A DNA stretch of 64,000 nt from Desulfosporosinus fructosivorans (GTDB taxonomy: Bacteria > Bacillota > Desulfitobacteriia > Desulfitobacteriales > Desulfitobacteriaceae), in the NCBI RefSeq assembly GCF_004766045.1, contig NZ_SPQQ01000018.1:1-64000 (forward strand), written 5' to 3'. Positions within the stretch are counted from its first letter, which is position 1, and each line of letters begins with the position of its first letter. Positions 8,629 to 17,459 of this stretch are shown here, piece after piece. A model generated the notes under the pieces. The model did not search any database. It saw only the letters and a program-made list of their open reading frames with translations, and was not told the origin of the DNA. Both the position numbers and the translations under genes were made by a program.

Positions 8629-9405
8629 TTGCAAGGGGTTAAATTCGATCCAGAAATCCTATATGTTCAGAAAATCTATTATTTTATGTTCTTAGCAACG
8701 TTTACGACACTTACCTGTTTGATCACCTTTTGCTTCATTGGGTTAGAATGTGCTCTTATCGTTCAAGGAATCGGCATAAGTATTTCCTATATCGCTATGC
8801 TTAAGAAGAAAAACTTTGACCCTCCTGCAAAGAACGTTACCGCTAAGAGAATGGCACATCAAATATCACAAGACACTAGTCCTGTCTCAATTGCTCGTTT
8901 TGCATGCCAGCTTTACTACTACTTTAACGAATCCGCTCAAGCCATATCGCTCCTAGAAAAATTCCTTCCAAGCCATGATCCGTTACTTTGCATAACACTA
9001 GGGGACATACTACTTAAAGAAGGCGAGGCAAAACAGGCACTCCATATTTTGCACGCTAATCCCTTTGCTTTAGTCGATCCACTTCTGCTTGCAACTCAGG
9101 GACATGTTCTTAAACGTATCGGCAAAGTCCCTGAAGCCGTATATATGTTCGAACAGAGTTTATGCCTTGCTAAGCAGAATGGATTTCCCCACAGTGGGGC
9201 CCACTGGTTTACTCAAAAGCTCCTCAGCATTAGCTATAAGGCCAGTATTCATCACACACTAGCCGATTGCTATCTTCTTCTCGAAGATTTACCAAATGCT
9301 AAACGACAGTACCGCTCCGGTAACATACTCCTATTTGACCTTTCACTTTGGCGTCACTGCCCTGATGTGATCTTTGGTGCGAGGAAAACAAATAAATCTC
9401 TTTAG
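8629..9405 (+). CDS. Membrane-anchored TPR-like protein of unknown function
   Basis: 258 residues from TTG at 8629, chosen because GGGGGG lies 6 bases upstream. The ATG at 8614 has no binding site and would add five residues. Two hydrophobic stretches (about residues 18-55) are followed by a soluble region with helix pairs resembling tetratricopeptide repeats, for example AISLLEKFLPSHDPLLCITLGDIL-type units near residues 105-160 and EAVYMFEQSL. It probably tethers a protein-interaction surface to the membrane. No pathway can be assigned. Confidence 0.6.
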   Translation: MQGVKFDPEILYVQKIYYFMFLATFTTLTCLITFCFIGLECALIVQGIGISISYIAMLKKKNFDPPAKNVTAKRMAHQISQDTSPVSIARFACQLYYYFNESAQAISLLEKFLPSHDPLLCITLGDILLKEGEAKQALHILHANPFALVDPLLLATQGHVLKRIGKVPEAVYMFEQSLCLAKQNGFPHSGAHWFTQKLLSISYKASIHHTLADCYLLLEDLPNAKRQYRSGNILLFDLSLWRHCPDVIFGARKTNKSL

Positions 9406-9554
9406 TTCACCAATCTTTCTTCTTTTAATCCCGAGATAACCTCCCTATTCCAACAGGTTTCTCAACTGTGATTCCCTATAATAAGTATTAAGCCAGTATA
9501 TACTTACAAAATAGACGATACTCAACCTAATGTTTTCGAAATGGAGGGTGAAAA

Positions 9555-9797
9555 ATGCTGTCAACTCATGGTGAAGGTATTTCAACTCATGGTGAAGATA
9601 TTTTGGTATTTATACGAGATTTTGAATCATCCTCTCGTGACTATCTCCAATCAAAAGGCTTCAGTGAAAACGAGATGACAAACGCATATCTCGACTTACA
9701 GTGGAATTTTCTCCATACTATACTTAACCAACAGGCAGAGCAGAACCCCAAAAATTCTCAACGCAATATTCTTTATGCTACGAAACAAACTATATGA
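9555..9797 (+). CDS. Small hypothetical protein with duplicated STHGE segment
   Basis: 80 residues with a good GGAGGG site before the ATG. The first 16 residues contain STHGEGI followed at once by STHGEDI, a tandem duplication that is also clear in the DNA. The rest is a charged helical segment (FIRDFESSSRDYLQSKGFSE) with no recognised domain. A long palindromic terminator follows directly. The function is unknown. Confidence 0.55.
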   Translation: MLSTHGEGISTHGEDILVFIRDFESSSRDYLQSKGFSENEMTNAYLDLQWNFLHTILNQQAEQNPKNSQRNILYATKQTI

Positions 9798-9801
9798 ATA
9801 G

Positions 9802-9839
9802 TAAAGCAAGGGGCACGATGCATCGTGCCCCTTGCTTTA
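9802..9839. terminator. Bidirectional palindromic terminator
   Basis: A perfect 38-base palindrome with arms 9802-9820 and 9821-9839 and T-rich flanks on both strands, lying between convergent genes. The stop codon of the cyclase gene is inside the right arm. Its central 20 bases recur in the palindrome at 22847-22886. Confidence 0.8.
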
Positions 9840-11423
9840 TTTAAAGTACGATGCCTTGTACAAGCGTTGATAGCGTTGTAAGGCCCGAATAGCTGTCAGT
9901 GCCGTAGTTAATGGTTCTTCATAATTCCAGCCTTTAGCGTAAACCCCTCCGTAAGAAGGTTTAAATGAACCATTGTTGCTCTGATCTGTGAGAAGGTTTC
10001 TTATACCTCTATCCAAAACCTCTCTGGGAACCGATTTTTCATAACGCCATAAACCTGCAAGGGCCAAGCTAGTTTCGACAACAGATCCCCAGCCCCCATC
10101 ACTATTCTGTGCATTAATTAAATACTCTTGTGCTTTTGTTCTTGATCCAAGGATATGGCGTGCGATGTTCCACCTTTTCCAGCTAAACTTCCACTTACTG
10201 AGCAGTTCTAAAACCTGGGCAGTGCTATAGACAGCGCCCTCAAACCAAGATGAGGGAAAGGACCCATCCTCGTTCTGCTGGGTCAGAACCCAAGTTAATC
10301 CCCGCCATATACTTTCATCTTGAATACGGGAGCGACGCCATAATGCCTCAAGGACATGAATACTGACATCAACACTTGCAATATATACTGGAAACTCCGA
10401 GGTAACATGAGGTGGTATACCTTGAAAACTGGGAAACGTTCCCCAGCTTCCGTCAGTGTTTTGTAACTGTTTAAGGAGATTAGATCCTAACTTATTCTCT
10501 TCTCCGAGCACCTGATGCAATCCAATCAAGGCAACAGCTGTGTCATCCAAGTCTGGATGAGTAAACGGCGGTGTACTTCCATAACTCCCATCAGCATTTT
10601 GCCCCCTCTTTAACCACTCTACCGCACGCAAAATCCATGGTGCATCCGAAGCCTTTTGAACTGTTTCTCCAAAGACACAAGTCGCCCAGCCCATAGACCA
10701 TATTTTAAGTTGGTCAAAAGCAGGCCATCCACCGCTTTTATACTGTTTCTCTACCAACCATAATCCAGCTCTTTGTACCTGCTCAGCAAAGTCTCCCTTA
10801 CTCAAAAGCGCAAGAATTGACAAACTCGTGGCGACAACATCCTCCGCCCATGAACCATCCGCCATTTGTGTTTCCAGAAGATACGTAATCCCTTCTTGAC
10901 TTCCACCTTGAGAGTTTGAAGCAAGAAGTGACGCTGCAACAATAACCGGCCGACCATAAATTGGCAACTTACCTAAAACCCTCTCTTCGAGAATCGTCGG
11001 AAGCAATATCTCGTCCTTTGTCGGACCCTCCAGACCAGGAACTACGCCTTCTCCTATTGATAAAATCAAGGAGGAAAAATAACGCAACTGTGATAAGAGC
11101 TTAAGCTTAGCCTTCCATCCACCTTGACTACCCTGAAGAACCATTCCGACGATTCGTGTTACCTCTTCATCAGGTTGGTCACCAGGAAATTTACCCCATC
11201 CACCTCGCTGTTGCACCTTCAGCCATTGTATTCCTCGCAGCTGAGCGGTCTCAAACCCTCTCCCAACAGCCAGCAAAGCAAGTGCAGCCAGTGCAGTTGC
11301 CCCCGGGCATGCAGATACACTGTGTAGTTCATCAGAATTTCCAGAAAGAATCTGTTCCACGCCCTCCACAACAAAATTGCGTGCTTTCTCAAGACCATCT
11401 TGAACTTCTTTATTTAACTCCAT
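9837..11423 (-). CDS. Squalene-hopene cyclase family protein, short form
   Basis: 528 residues from ATG 11423 (MELNKEVQ), which has GGAG 8 bases upstream; the frame stays open to 11459. Alpha-barrel terpene-cyclase repeats are obvious (QW-type units such as QNADGSYG, LQNTDGSWG, QNEDGSFP, QNSDGGWG). The catalytic-acid motif of class II cyclases is present as DLDDTA near residues 291-296. Known bacterial squalene cyclases are about 630 residues, so roughly 80-100 N-terminal residues are lacking. It may cyclise squalene or another polyprenoid, or have a changed role. No isoprenoid genes are adjacent. Confidence 0.75.
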   Translation of the reverse strand: MELNKEVQDGLEKARNFVVEGVEQILSGNSDELHSVSACPGATALAALALLAVGRGFETAQLRGIQWLKVQQRGGWGKFPGDQPDEEVTRIVGMVLQGSQGGWKAKLKLLSQLRYFSSLILSIGEGVVPGLEGPTKDEILLPTILEERVLGKLPIYGRPVIVAASLLASNSQGGSQEGITYLLETQMADGSWAEDVVATSLSILALLSKGDFAEQVQRAGLWLVEKQYKSGGWPAFDQLKIWSMGWATCVFGETVQKASDAPWILRAVEWLKRGQNADGSYGSTPPFTHPDLDDTAVALIGLHQVLGEENKLGSNLLKQLQNTDGSWGTFPSFQGIPPHVTSEFPVYIASVDVSIHVLEALWRRSRIQDESIWRGLTWVLTQQNEDGSFPSSWFEGAVYSTAQVLELLSKWKFSWKRWNIARHILGSRTKAQEYLINAQNSDGGWGSVVETSLALAGLWRYEKSVPREVLDRGIRNLLTDQSNNGSFKPSYGGVYAKGWNYEEPLTTALTAIRALQRYQRLYKASYFK

Positions 11424-11968
11424 AGCACCGTCTCCGTCCATATATTTAGCGAATGCCATACTATGATTTATGATAGACCAAGGAATATTGTTCCATAACG
11501 AAGAAACGTCGAACGATCAGTTCGACGTTTCTTTTAACTCAGACAAAGCAGACAAGGGGACGGTTCTTCTGTCTGAAAAAGACAGAAGAACCGTCCCCTT
11601 GTCTGCACTCGCGCCTTTACGTCATAGACGAAACAGCTGCTCTAGCGGTTCAACCGCCGGTCTTCTCACGGGTGGTCATGCTAGAGGAGTCTCTTAAGTG
11701 AGAGAATGCAAGTCGAAGAACCGTCCCCATCCTGGCGTAATCTCCTAAGCCAGAAGGTCCGCGATCACACGCTTCGACGCCTTTGCGTTCGTCGTAGCCA
11801 AACTCGACTTTAATCCTATTCTTCAGCAGGACGGGAAACAAGGATGTTTCCCGCCGGCCATGCGGCACGGACGCCACTTTGGCCGGGTATCCTGCCTCTT
11901 ACATAAGGATTACAGCCCTAGTTTGGCACGATGAATGCGGAGCCGAGGACGTGTGTCGCGGACCTTCT
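11424..11968. repeat. Palindromic repeat patch without a credible gene
   Basis: About 545 bases. A perfect 27-bp inverted repeat (11548-11574 and 11580-11606, loop GAAAA) carries GGGGACGGTTCTTC, and a third inverted copy of those 14 bases lies at 11715-11728. A further 9-bp hairpin CGGGAAACA/TGTTTCCCG lies near 11831-11852. Open frames here are short and low in complexity. The unit resembles palindromic repeats of the REP/RAYT or IS200/IS605-derived type seen in many copies in related Firmicutes. Confidence 0.6.
11501..11533. terminator. Hairpin with T-tract near the cyclase 5' end
   Basis: Perfect 14-bp stem AAGAAACGTCGAAC/GTTCGACGTTTCTT around loop GATCA, followed by TTTT on the plus strand. 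It may insulate the cyclase gene or belong to the adjoining repeat patch. Confidence 0.5.
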
Positions 11969-12421
11969 CTACAGCATGCGACTGACAGCTATCTCATCAC
12001 AGTTTGGGAACTTGATACAATTAATACATTCTGTCCAAACTTTTTGCGGCATTTGATCTTTACTGACTTCTTCGTAACCACAGTATTTAAAAAACTCTGG
12101 CTGATACGTTAACGCAAAGAGTTTAGAACAGCCCAATTCCCTAGCTTCTTCTTCAAGCGCTCTAACGATCTGTGTTCCGATGCCTCGTCGTTTGTATTCG
12201 GAAGAAACTGCCAATGCCCGTATTTCTGCCAAGTCACACCAAAGGATATGCAGTGACGCAACCCCTACCAATTGACCGTCTACTTCTGCCAGTAGGAACT
12301 CGCGTATATTTTCATATAACATATTTCTTGATCGGGGGAGCATGAGTCCTTGTTCTGCATTATTGTTAATCAATACCATCATTTCTTCAACGTCTGATAT
12401 TCGAGCCTTACGCAATTTCAT
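11969..12421 (-). CDS. argA: Short-form N-acetylglutamate synthase (GNAT)
   Basis: 150 residues, a single GNAT domain. The acetyl-CoA loop YKRRGIGTQIV is intact. The C-terminal half has the layout of short ArgA proteins: FALTYQPEFFKYCGYEEV, then PQKVWTECINCIKFPNCDE with its cysteine cluster. The enzyme would acetylate glutamate as the first step of arginine synthesis. The assignment is strengthened by an ARG-box-like palindrome over the -10 region. No other arg gene is in the window, so a general acetyltransferase cannot be fully excluded. Confidence 0.75.
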   Translation of the reverse strand: MKLRKARISDVEEMMVLINNNAEQGLMLPRSRNMLYENIREFLLAEVDGQLVGVASLHILWCDLAEIRALAVSSEYKRRGIGTQIVRALEEEARELGCSKLFALTYQPEFFKYCGYEEVSKDQMPQKVWTECINCIKFPNCDEIAVSRML

Positions 12422-12443
12422 TTATTATTCTCCTTTTGAGTTT

Positions 12444-12457
12444 TGCATAATTATACA
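12444..12457 (-). promoter_or_regulatory. ARG box overlapping the argA -10 element
   Basis: Read on the minus strand this is TGTATAATTATGCA, which fits TGNATWWWWATNCA, the half-site pattern bound by ArgR/AhrC. It includes a TATAAT (12455-12450) preceded by TG. Repression by arginine would follow directly from this overlap. Confidence 0.55.
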
Positions 12458-12726
12458 TCATTTATTATATTGTTGCATCATATTTTTTAAGTCAGTAACT
12501 TTTTAAGCGCATAAAAAGCGTTTTTTAGAATTTAGCTTAATTTGTCGTTTTTTTCTTAGGGTAAGTTATGTTATTTAAGCCTTATTTCTAGGTGCTTCAC
12601 GCCAACTTAAGGCAAATTCTCCCTTTAAAAAAATCTCCTTTTTCTTACATTTTTCTGCGGCATATTATGGTACACTAGATCAGTAATAATTTGCTTTTAG
12701 GAGTTTTGGGAAGGGGATTAATTCCG

Positions 12727-14154
12727 GTGATTGCCCTAAAATTACGATTGCGATCTCTCCATCGACAAGGTGTCTTACTATTTTCATCTCTCGTCCTCAT
12801 CATAGTTATAGGTTTAATCAATACCGTACCCCTTCCTTTTTTCCTCCGCATGGTTCTCATTTTCCCATTAATCTATATTACTCTTTGTTTCGATCTTTGG
12901 TCAAGCATGTGGGGTAAAGCATGGATCCTATCTATGACTTTACTCATAGTTGCTTCACTAGCATATCCGAATTATCCTTCTGTTCCTTTGCTTTTAGTTC
13001 ATAGCCTTTTCCTTTTCCTGCTATTTCTTCTTGGAATGGTGTTTTTTTATGACAAACAACAACTAAAAACACAACTACGTCAAGATCGTCATCTAACAGC
13101 GATGCGTTTGATGCTTCGGCGAAATATCCCAGCAATTCATACCGTCGACTATTCTTGCGAAGCCGTTATCATATTGGATAATTCCGGAGTAATTATAGAA
13201 TCGAATGCTCAATCGTCCCTGCTCTTGTCATTAGGTGAATCATGCTTAACTGGTCAACCTATATCCAAGTTTATAGGTATCCTCCATAATTATGATCCGA
13301 CCCACTCGCCGCAGAGCGGAGAATTCAAATGGGAAACACCGGAAAAAATAGTAAAGTACATCAAGTTTCGAAGACGACCTTTACTAGACGATGACATTCC
13401 ATCAGGCATGCTTTTAACTCTTTTCGATATCAGCGAATTAAAAAGAAGTTTAGAAACAAATGTAGAAGTTGCGAAGTTTGCCATTATAAATGAGATTTCA
13501 GCTGGCTTAGCACATGAAATCCGCAACCCTTTGACAACAATTAAAGGCTTTATGCAACTGATAACACCTGAACAATGGCCTGAGTCTTTCCGTCCGTATC
13601 AACAAATTATTCTTGATGAAATTCAGTGCATTGATAAAGTCTTGAGTAAATTCGTCATGTCAACAAGCCCTTCGGCCCCTCAAATGCAACAACTTAATCT
13701 TATTGAAACCATTGAGGCTACTCTACAATTAATCAAACCGTTTGAACTAAGGCAAGACATTACCCTTAATCTAGACTTTCCTTCTCCTTCCGTCTATGTC
13801 ATGGGTGACCATGAACAGCTTCTTCAGGCTCTTTTATCCCTTCTCAATAACGCGATTGAAGCCTCCCCCAAAGGAGGTAATGTTATTATTCGATTAACTG
13901 AATACGAATCCCATGCTAGGATAAGTGTAATAGATGACGGCCCTGGCATTCCTAAAAGCCTGCATCAACGGGTCCTTGACCCATTCTTTACTACACAAGA
14001 AGACGGCACTGGGCTTGGTTTAACCATTGCCCAACAAATCATTCTCGCTCATCATGGCAAGCTACATTTTTCTGAATCAATACCTCCAGGTGGAACAGAA
14101 GCTATGATTGATTTACCAAGTTTGTCGAAGTTCACGAATAGCCTTTCTGCATGA
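12727..14154 (+). CDS. Sensor histidine kinase with PAS domain
   Basis: 475 residues from GTG 12727, with GGAAGGGG 10 bases upstream; the frame is open from TTG 12691. Four to five membrane helices occupy about residues 15-110, a PAS-like domain about 135-245, and HisKA/HATPase the rest. The phosphorylated histidine is H263 in AGLAHEIRNPLTTIKG; N box LLNNAIEASPKG, G1 DDGPGIP and G2 GTGLGLTI are intact. It resembles sporulation kinases of the KinB type. No response regulator is near, which fits a phosphorelay kinase feeding Spo0F (inference). Confidence 0.88.
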   Translation: MIALKLRLRSLHRQGVLLFSSLVLIIVIGLINTVPLPFFLRMVLIFPLIYITLCFDLWSSMWGKAWILSMTLLIVASLAYPNYPSVPLLLVHSLFLFLLFLLGMVFFYDKQQLKTQLRQDRHLTAMRLMLRRNIPAIHTVDYSCEAVIILDNSGVIIESNAQSSLLLSLGESCLTGQPISKFIGILHNYDPTHSPQSGEFKWETPEKIVKYIKFRRRPLLDDDIPSGMLLTLFDISELKRSLETNVEVAKFAIINEISAGLAHEIRNPLTTIKGFMQLITPEQWPESFRPYQQIILDEIQCIDKVLSKFVMSTSPSAPQMQQLNLIETIEATLQLIKPFELRQDITLNLDFPSPSVYVMGDHEQLLQALLSLLNNAIEASPKGGNVIIRLTEYESHARISVIDDGPGIPKSLHQRVLDPFFTTQEDGTGLGLTIAQQIILAHHGKLHFSESIPPGGTEAMIDLPSLSKFTNSLSA

Positions 14155-15376
14155 GGGAAGGGCTCATAAGAGTTCGACAATTGAGCTCATGAATTCCTAT
14201 ATCCTGCCAGTTTTCTGGTAACGTCCAGATCGGGAACTTATCCATATCATGTAGCCAGCAATACCAACGTCGAAGATCCTCTTCCATGCCAAGTGTCGTA
14301 AGCCAATGAACTCGGCCATCCCAAACTAAAGAATTCCCTTGTTCATCTTTTGCACAAACTAAGAGGAGGCTCTTTTCTAACACACATGCCAATAAAATAC
14401 TCTGGGACGCTTTCAACAACGGCTTTTCGAATATTGGACATATGATACTTAATTGTCCTTTGCCTTGAAAGAAATACCAATCCTCCAGTTCTTGTACTGA
14501 GTTTTCGCTGCGTTCTTTTGGTAGCCAGGGCCAAGCCCAAGGACTCCCCCAGAGAGATTTAACAACTCCATCCCCTTCATGAAGCCACAAAGCAAGGAGA
14601 TCTTGCGTGCGTAGTTTGCCCTCTTTCTCAAGGGATTCAAGATAGTCAAGAATCTGCAAAATAACAGTACAAAATTCCGAATTCAATGAGCCTGAAGCAT
14701 CCACCCAACCAGGTTTTTGCCACTTCAAAAGTTGCTCATTATTCTTAAGCCACTTTACTTTACTGTTTAGTTCAAATTTTTTACCCTTACGTCTAACTTC
14801 GGCAATCTCAAATTTCCCCCAAAGGAAAGCAATGTGCTGAGGTTTTATTTCTATACGAACGCGTCGACAAGCCAAACTATTAAAGAACGAGCTTACTATC
14901 CTAAGTTGTTGCTGAGCAACTGGGTTTAAACTTTGTCCCCAGCGGTTCCAATCTGGCCGTTGCTCGCCCAGGGCGTAACGTGACTGGTTGCTATGCTGCC
15001 CTTCGGGAATCAGGTATAAACTAGGCGTAAGTTTTTCGCGCCAATAAACCGCCCGAGCAGAGATATTTCCTCCAATTTTTGAAACTCCACTTAAGAAACC
15101 TGATGAAAAGTTAGGTGCCACATAGTAGATCACGGTCTTAGCGCCATTACTAAGTCTATTCCCCCATAATACACCAGCTAAAAGAAATTCCTCTTCGCGC
15201 GTTATAGAGGAACTAGCAATAATACCGACTCGCAAAGTCGTCTCGCCGCCCATAAAATAGGAAAACTGGGGGGAGAGGCGGTTTTCCTTTTTTTTGCCCT
15301 CTGGGAATTCTAGCCAATTCCTAGCAATAAATATGTCAGGATGAGCTTCCCAGATCATATTCCAAGTGATACTCAC
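14132..15376 (-). CDS. Conserved-looking hypothetical protein
   Basis: 414 residues from GTG 15376 behind AAGGGAGG. No domain was recognised. It is soluble, rich in tryptophan and basic in the middle third (EIAEVRRKGKKFELNSKVKW), with a C-terminal part of alternating strands and helices. It has no signal peptide. Its last 23 bases overlap the convergent end of the kinase gene. It is flanked by tetR on the same strand, separated by a terminator. The function is unknown. Confidence 0.6.
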   Translation of the reverse strand: MSITWNMIWEAHPDIFIARNWLEFPEGKKKENRLSPQFSYFMGGETTLRVGIIASSSITREEEFLLAGVLWGNRLSNGAKTVIYYVAPNFSSGFLSGVSKIGGNISARAVYWREKLTPSLYLIPEGQHSNQSRYALGEQRPDWNRWGQSLNPVAQQQLRIVSSFFNSLACRRVRIEIKPQHIAFLWGKFEIAEVRRKGKKFELNSKVKWLKNNEQLLKWQKPGWVDASGSLNSEFCTVILQILDYLESLEKEGKLRTQDLLALWLHEGDGVVKSLWGSPWAWPWLPKERSENSVQELEDWYFFQGKGQLSIICPIFEKPLLKASQSILLACVLEKSLLLVCAKDEQGNSLVWDGRVHWLTTLGMEEDLRRWYCWLHDMDKFPIWTLPENWQDIGIHELNCRTLMSPSLMQKGYS

Positions 15377-15484
15377 AATGAACCTCCCTTAGCTTTCTCT
15401 ATAAGCATGTTTACGCACAAAGGAGGGATATCATGACACATTCAAATAAAACTCAAAGCCTTAGTTGTCAAAGCTCTGATATAC

Positions 15485-15531
15485 AAAAAGCCCCTCCATT
15501 CACTCTCATATAAAGCAACGGAGGGGTTTTG
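15485..15531. terminator. Terminator downstream of tetR
   Basis: CCCCTCC (15491-15497) pairs with GGAGGGG (15520-15526), with AAAA and TTTT outside. It works on the minus strand for tetR and possibly in both directions. Confidence 0.65.
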
Positions 15532-15564
15532 AGCCTGCACTATTCATATTCTGAAAAACATTTG

Positions 15565-16146
15565 CTATGCCTCCTGCCGCTTTTCCGAGAGGCCGTCTAA
15601 AAAGAGAGAAAGTGCATGATTCACCTCTTCGTGCAAATCACCCACACCTGAAACAAACCAGCGGATGAAATGTTGTACCATCATACCTTCTAAACTTTCA
15701 GCTAAAAAAGCGGGGTCAAATTCACGACTAATCTCGCAGTTTTGTTGCCCAACCGTTAAAATAGCCAAAAGACCATAATGCAAACTCATGTCATAGTCTG
15801 CTCCTTCGCGATTCCGTACTGTAACCCAGGCAATTTCCCGGTCTTTCATCATGAATTCGGCCCAATCCTGGAGAAGGGTTCTTAAGCGCTGCCGCGTTCC
15901 CAGACTGGCCTTTTGACGGCCATTGATGATGAGGTCTTGACAGGTACGACGCGAAAATTCCAAAATAACTGCTTCTTTAGTGGAAAAATAGTTGTAGAAG
16001 GTTCCTTTTCCAACGTCTGCATACTGTGTAATCTGTTCAACTGAAGTGGCCGTAAATCCTTGCATACGAAAAAGGTGCATAGCATTCGAGAAAATCTTTT
16101 CACGAGTTTCTTTCTTTTTGCGTTCTCGTCGGGACAAATCAGTCAT
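15565..16146 (-). CDS. TetR family transcriptional regulator
   Basis: 193 residues. The N-terminal helix-turn-helix reads TREKIFSNAMHLFRMQGF then TSVEQITQYADVGKGTFYNYF, the classic TetR start. The C-terminal ligand domain is not diagnostic. A perfect 12-bp inverted repeat in its own promoter is the likely operator, implying autorepression. No transporter or enzyme is divergent from it, so its main targets are probably elsewhere. Confidence 0.9.
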   Translation of the reverse strand: MTDLSRRERKKKETREKIFSNAMHLFRMQGFTATSVEQITQYADVGKGTFYNYFSTKEAVILEFSRRTCQDLIINGRQKASLGTRQRLRTLLQDWAEFMMKDREIAWVTVRNREGADYDMSLHYGLLAILTVGQQNCEISREFDPAFLAESLEGMMVQHFIRWFVSGVGDLHEEVNHALSLFLDGLSEKRQEA

Positions 16147-16169
16147 CCTAAATCCCCCTTTATACCAAT

Positions 16170-16203
16170 TTAGAGAATGAACACTTATGTATTCATTCTC
16201 TAA
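16170..16203. promoter_or_regulatory. Probable TetR operator
   Basis: TTAGAGAATGAA (16170-16181) and its exact reverse complement (16192-16203) flank a 10-base spacer, 23 bases upstream of tetR. The GAATGAA/TTCATTC arms resemble operators of several TetR repressors, including FadR-type proteins. Confidence 0.65.
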
Positions 16204-16275
16204 TATCCATATTTTTCCTTCTTTTTTTTAGGGATTTTTTATTAATTAAATATTTTTTAACCAAACCTTATATTG

Positions 16276-17457
16276 TTACCACATTTCCGATGGTATTTTG
16301 CAATTCATTTTTTTAACAGCAGACTCTTCTCCGAGTTTCCAGACTGTTAGAATCCTCCAAACCGCCCTCTCTAACTGTTTTTCTGCCTTCAAGAAGGCCT
16401 CTTCCAAAGTTGCTGGCCCTTCAGAAACACTAAAACAGCTTGCAATCCCAGCTTCAGCGAGGAAATCCGGAGACCCCTCCACAGATCCAGAAATAGCAAG
16501 GACTGGAACAGAGTATTTTAGAGCTAAAGCAGAGACACCTACTGGCACTTTACCGTAAGCCGTTTGAAAGTCTGTCTTTCCTTCACCCGTTAGAACCAAA
16601 TCAGCGTGCTTAATCTTTTCATCTGCATTTGCCACATCTAAAACCATTTGTGACCCAGGTCGTAATTTAGCCCCTAAGAAACCGACAACTCCAGCCCCAA
16701 GTCCTCCTGCTGCGCCCCCACCGACTAACTCCAGCAGATTAATGCCCGCAACTTTGCTCAATACTTCTCCGAACTTTTGCAGGGCTTTATCCATTAGCTG
16801 AATATCCTCAGGGTTTGCACCTTTTTGCGGACCATAAACAACACTTGCGCCCTCAGGACCACAAAGAGGATTTTCGACATCACAGGCAACCTGAATCTGC
16901 ACCTTTGCTAGGCGAGGATCTAGTCCCGACATATCAATATTGACAAGATTAGCAAGTGCCGCTCCCCCCTGAGGCAACACGTTACCTTGAGCATCCAACA
17001 ACTTTACCCCTAAGGCTATAGCCAGCCCCGCCCCGCCGTCGTTGGTTGCACTTCCCCCAATTCCAAGGAGAATCTTCTTCACGCCACGATCCAAAGCGTT
17101 CTTGATCAGCAAGCCAGTTCCTTGCGTCGACGTTACACTCGGGTTTCTTTCCTGGTTACCCAAGAGGGTTAACCCAGAAGCAGCCGCCATTTCAATAATC
17201 GCAGTCTCCCCCTCGTCGATAAGAGCATAAGTCGCCACTATCGACCGACCAAGCGGGTCTGTCACATCAATTTTGATTTTTTCTCCACGGACTGCACAAA
17301 GTATCGCTTCCACAGTACCTTCTCCTCCGTCCGCCATGGGGATCATCTCAATGATACTATCCGGATAAACCTGTTGAACCCCCCTACGCATAGCCTGCGC
17401 AGCGTTCAGAGCATTTAGGCAACCCTTAAAAGAGTCTGGTGCAATAACAATTCTCAA
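16276..17457 (-). CDS. glxK: Glycerate 2-kinase
   Basis: 393 residues from TTG 17457, with AAGGAGGG 6 bases upstream overlapping the stop of the preceding gene. It has the GarK/GlxK landmarks: MRIVIAPDSFKGCLNA, MADGGEGTVEA, LGIGGSATNDGGAGLA and LTGEGKTDFQT. It would phosphorylate glycerate with ATP and feed lower glycolysis. It is coupled by two bases to a small membrane protein. The C-terminus extends about 15 residues past the usual end. Confidence 0.93.
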   Translation of the reverse strand: MRIVIAPDSFKGCLNALNAAQAMRRGVQQVYPDSIIEMIPMADGGEGTVEAILCAVRGEKIKIDVTDPLGRSIVATYALIDEGETAIIEMAAASGLTLLGNQERNPSVTSTQGTGLLIKNALDRGVKKILLGIGGSATNDGGAGLAIALGVKLLDAQGNVLPQGGAALANLVNIDMSGLDPRLAKVQIQVACDVENPLCGPEGASVVYGPQKGANPEDIQLMDKALQKFGEVLSKVAGINLLELVGGGAAGGLGAGVVGFLGAKLRPGSQMVLDVANADEKIKHADLVLTGEGKTDFQTAYGKVPVGVSALALKYSVPVLAISGSVEGSPDFLAEAGIASCFSVSEGPATLEEAFLKAEKQLERAVWRILTVWKLGEESAVKKMNCKIPSEMW

Positions 17458-17459
17458 TA

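Noticed and set aside
11650..12112. Open frames of 75-77 codons on both strands in the repeat patch
   Set aside because: They have no ribosome binding site, odd composition and overlap palindromic DNA; none resembles a known family.
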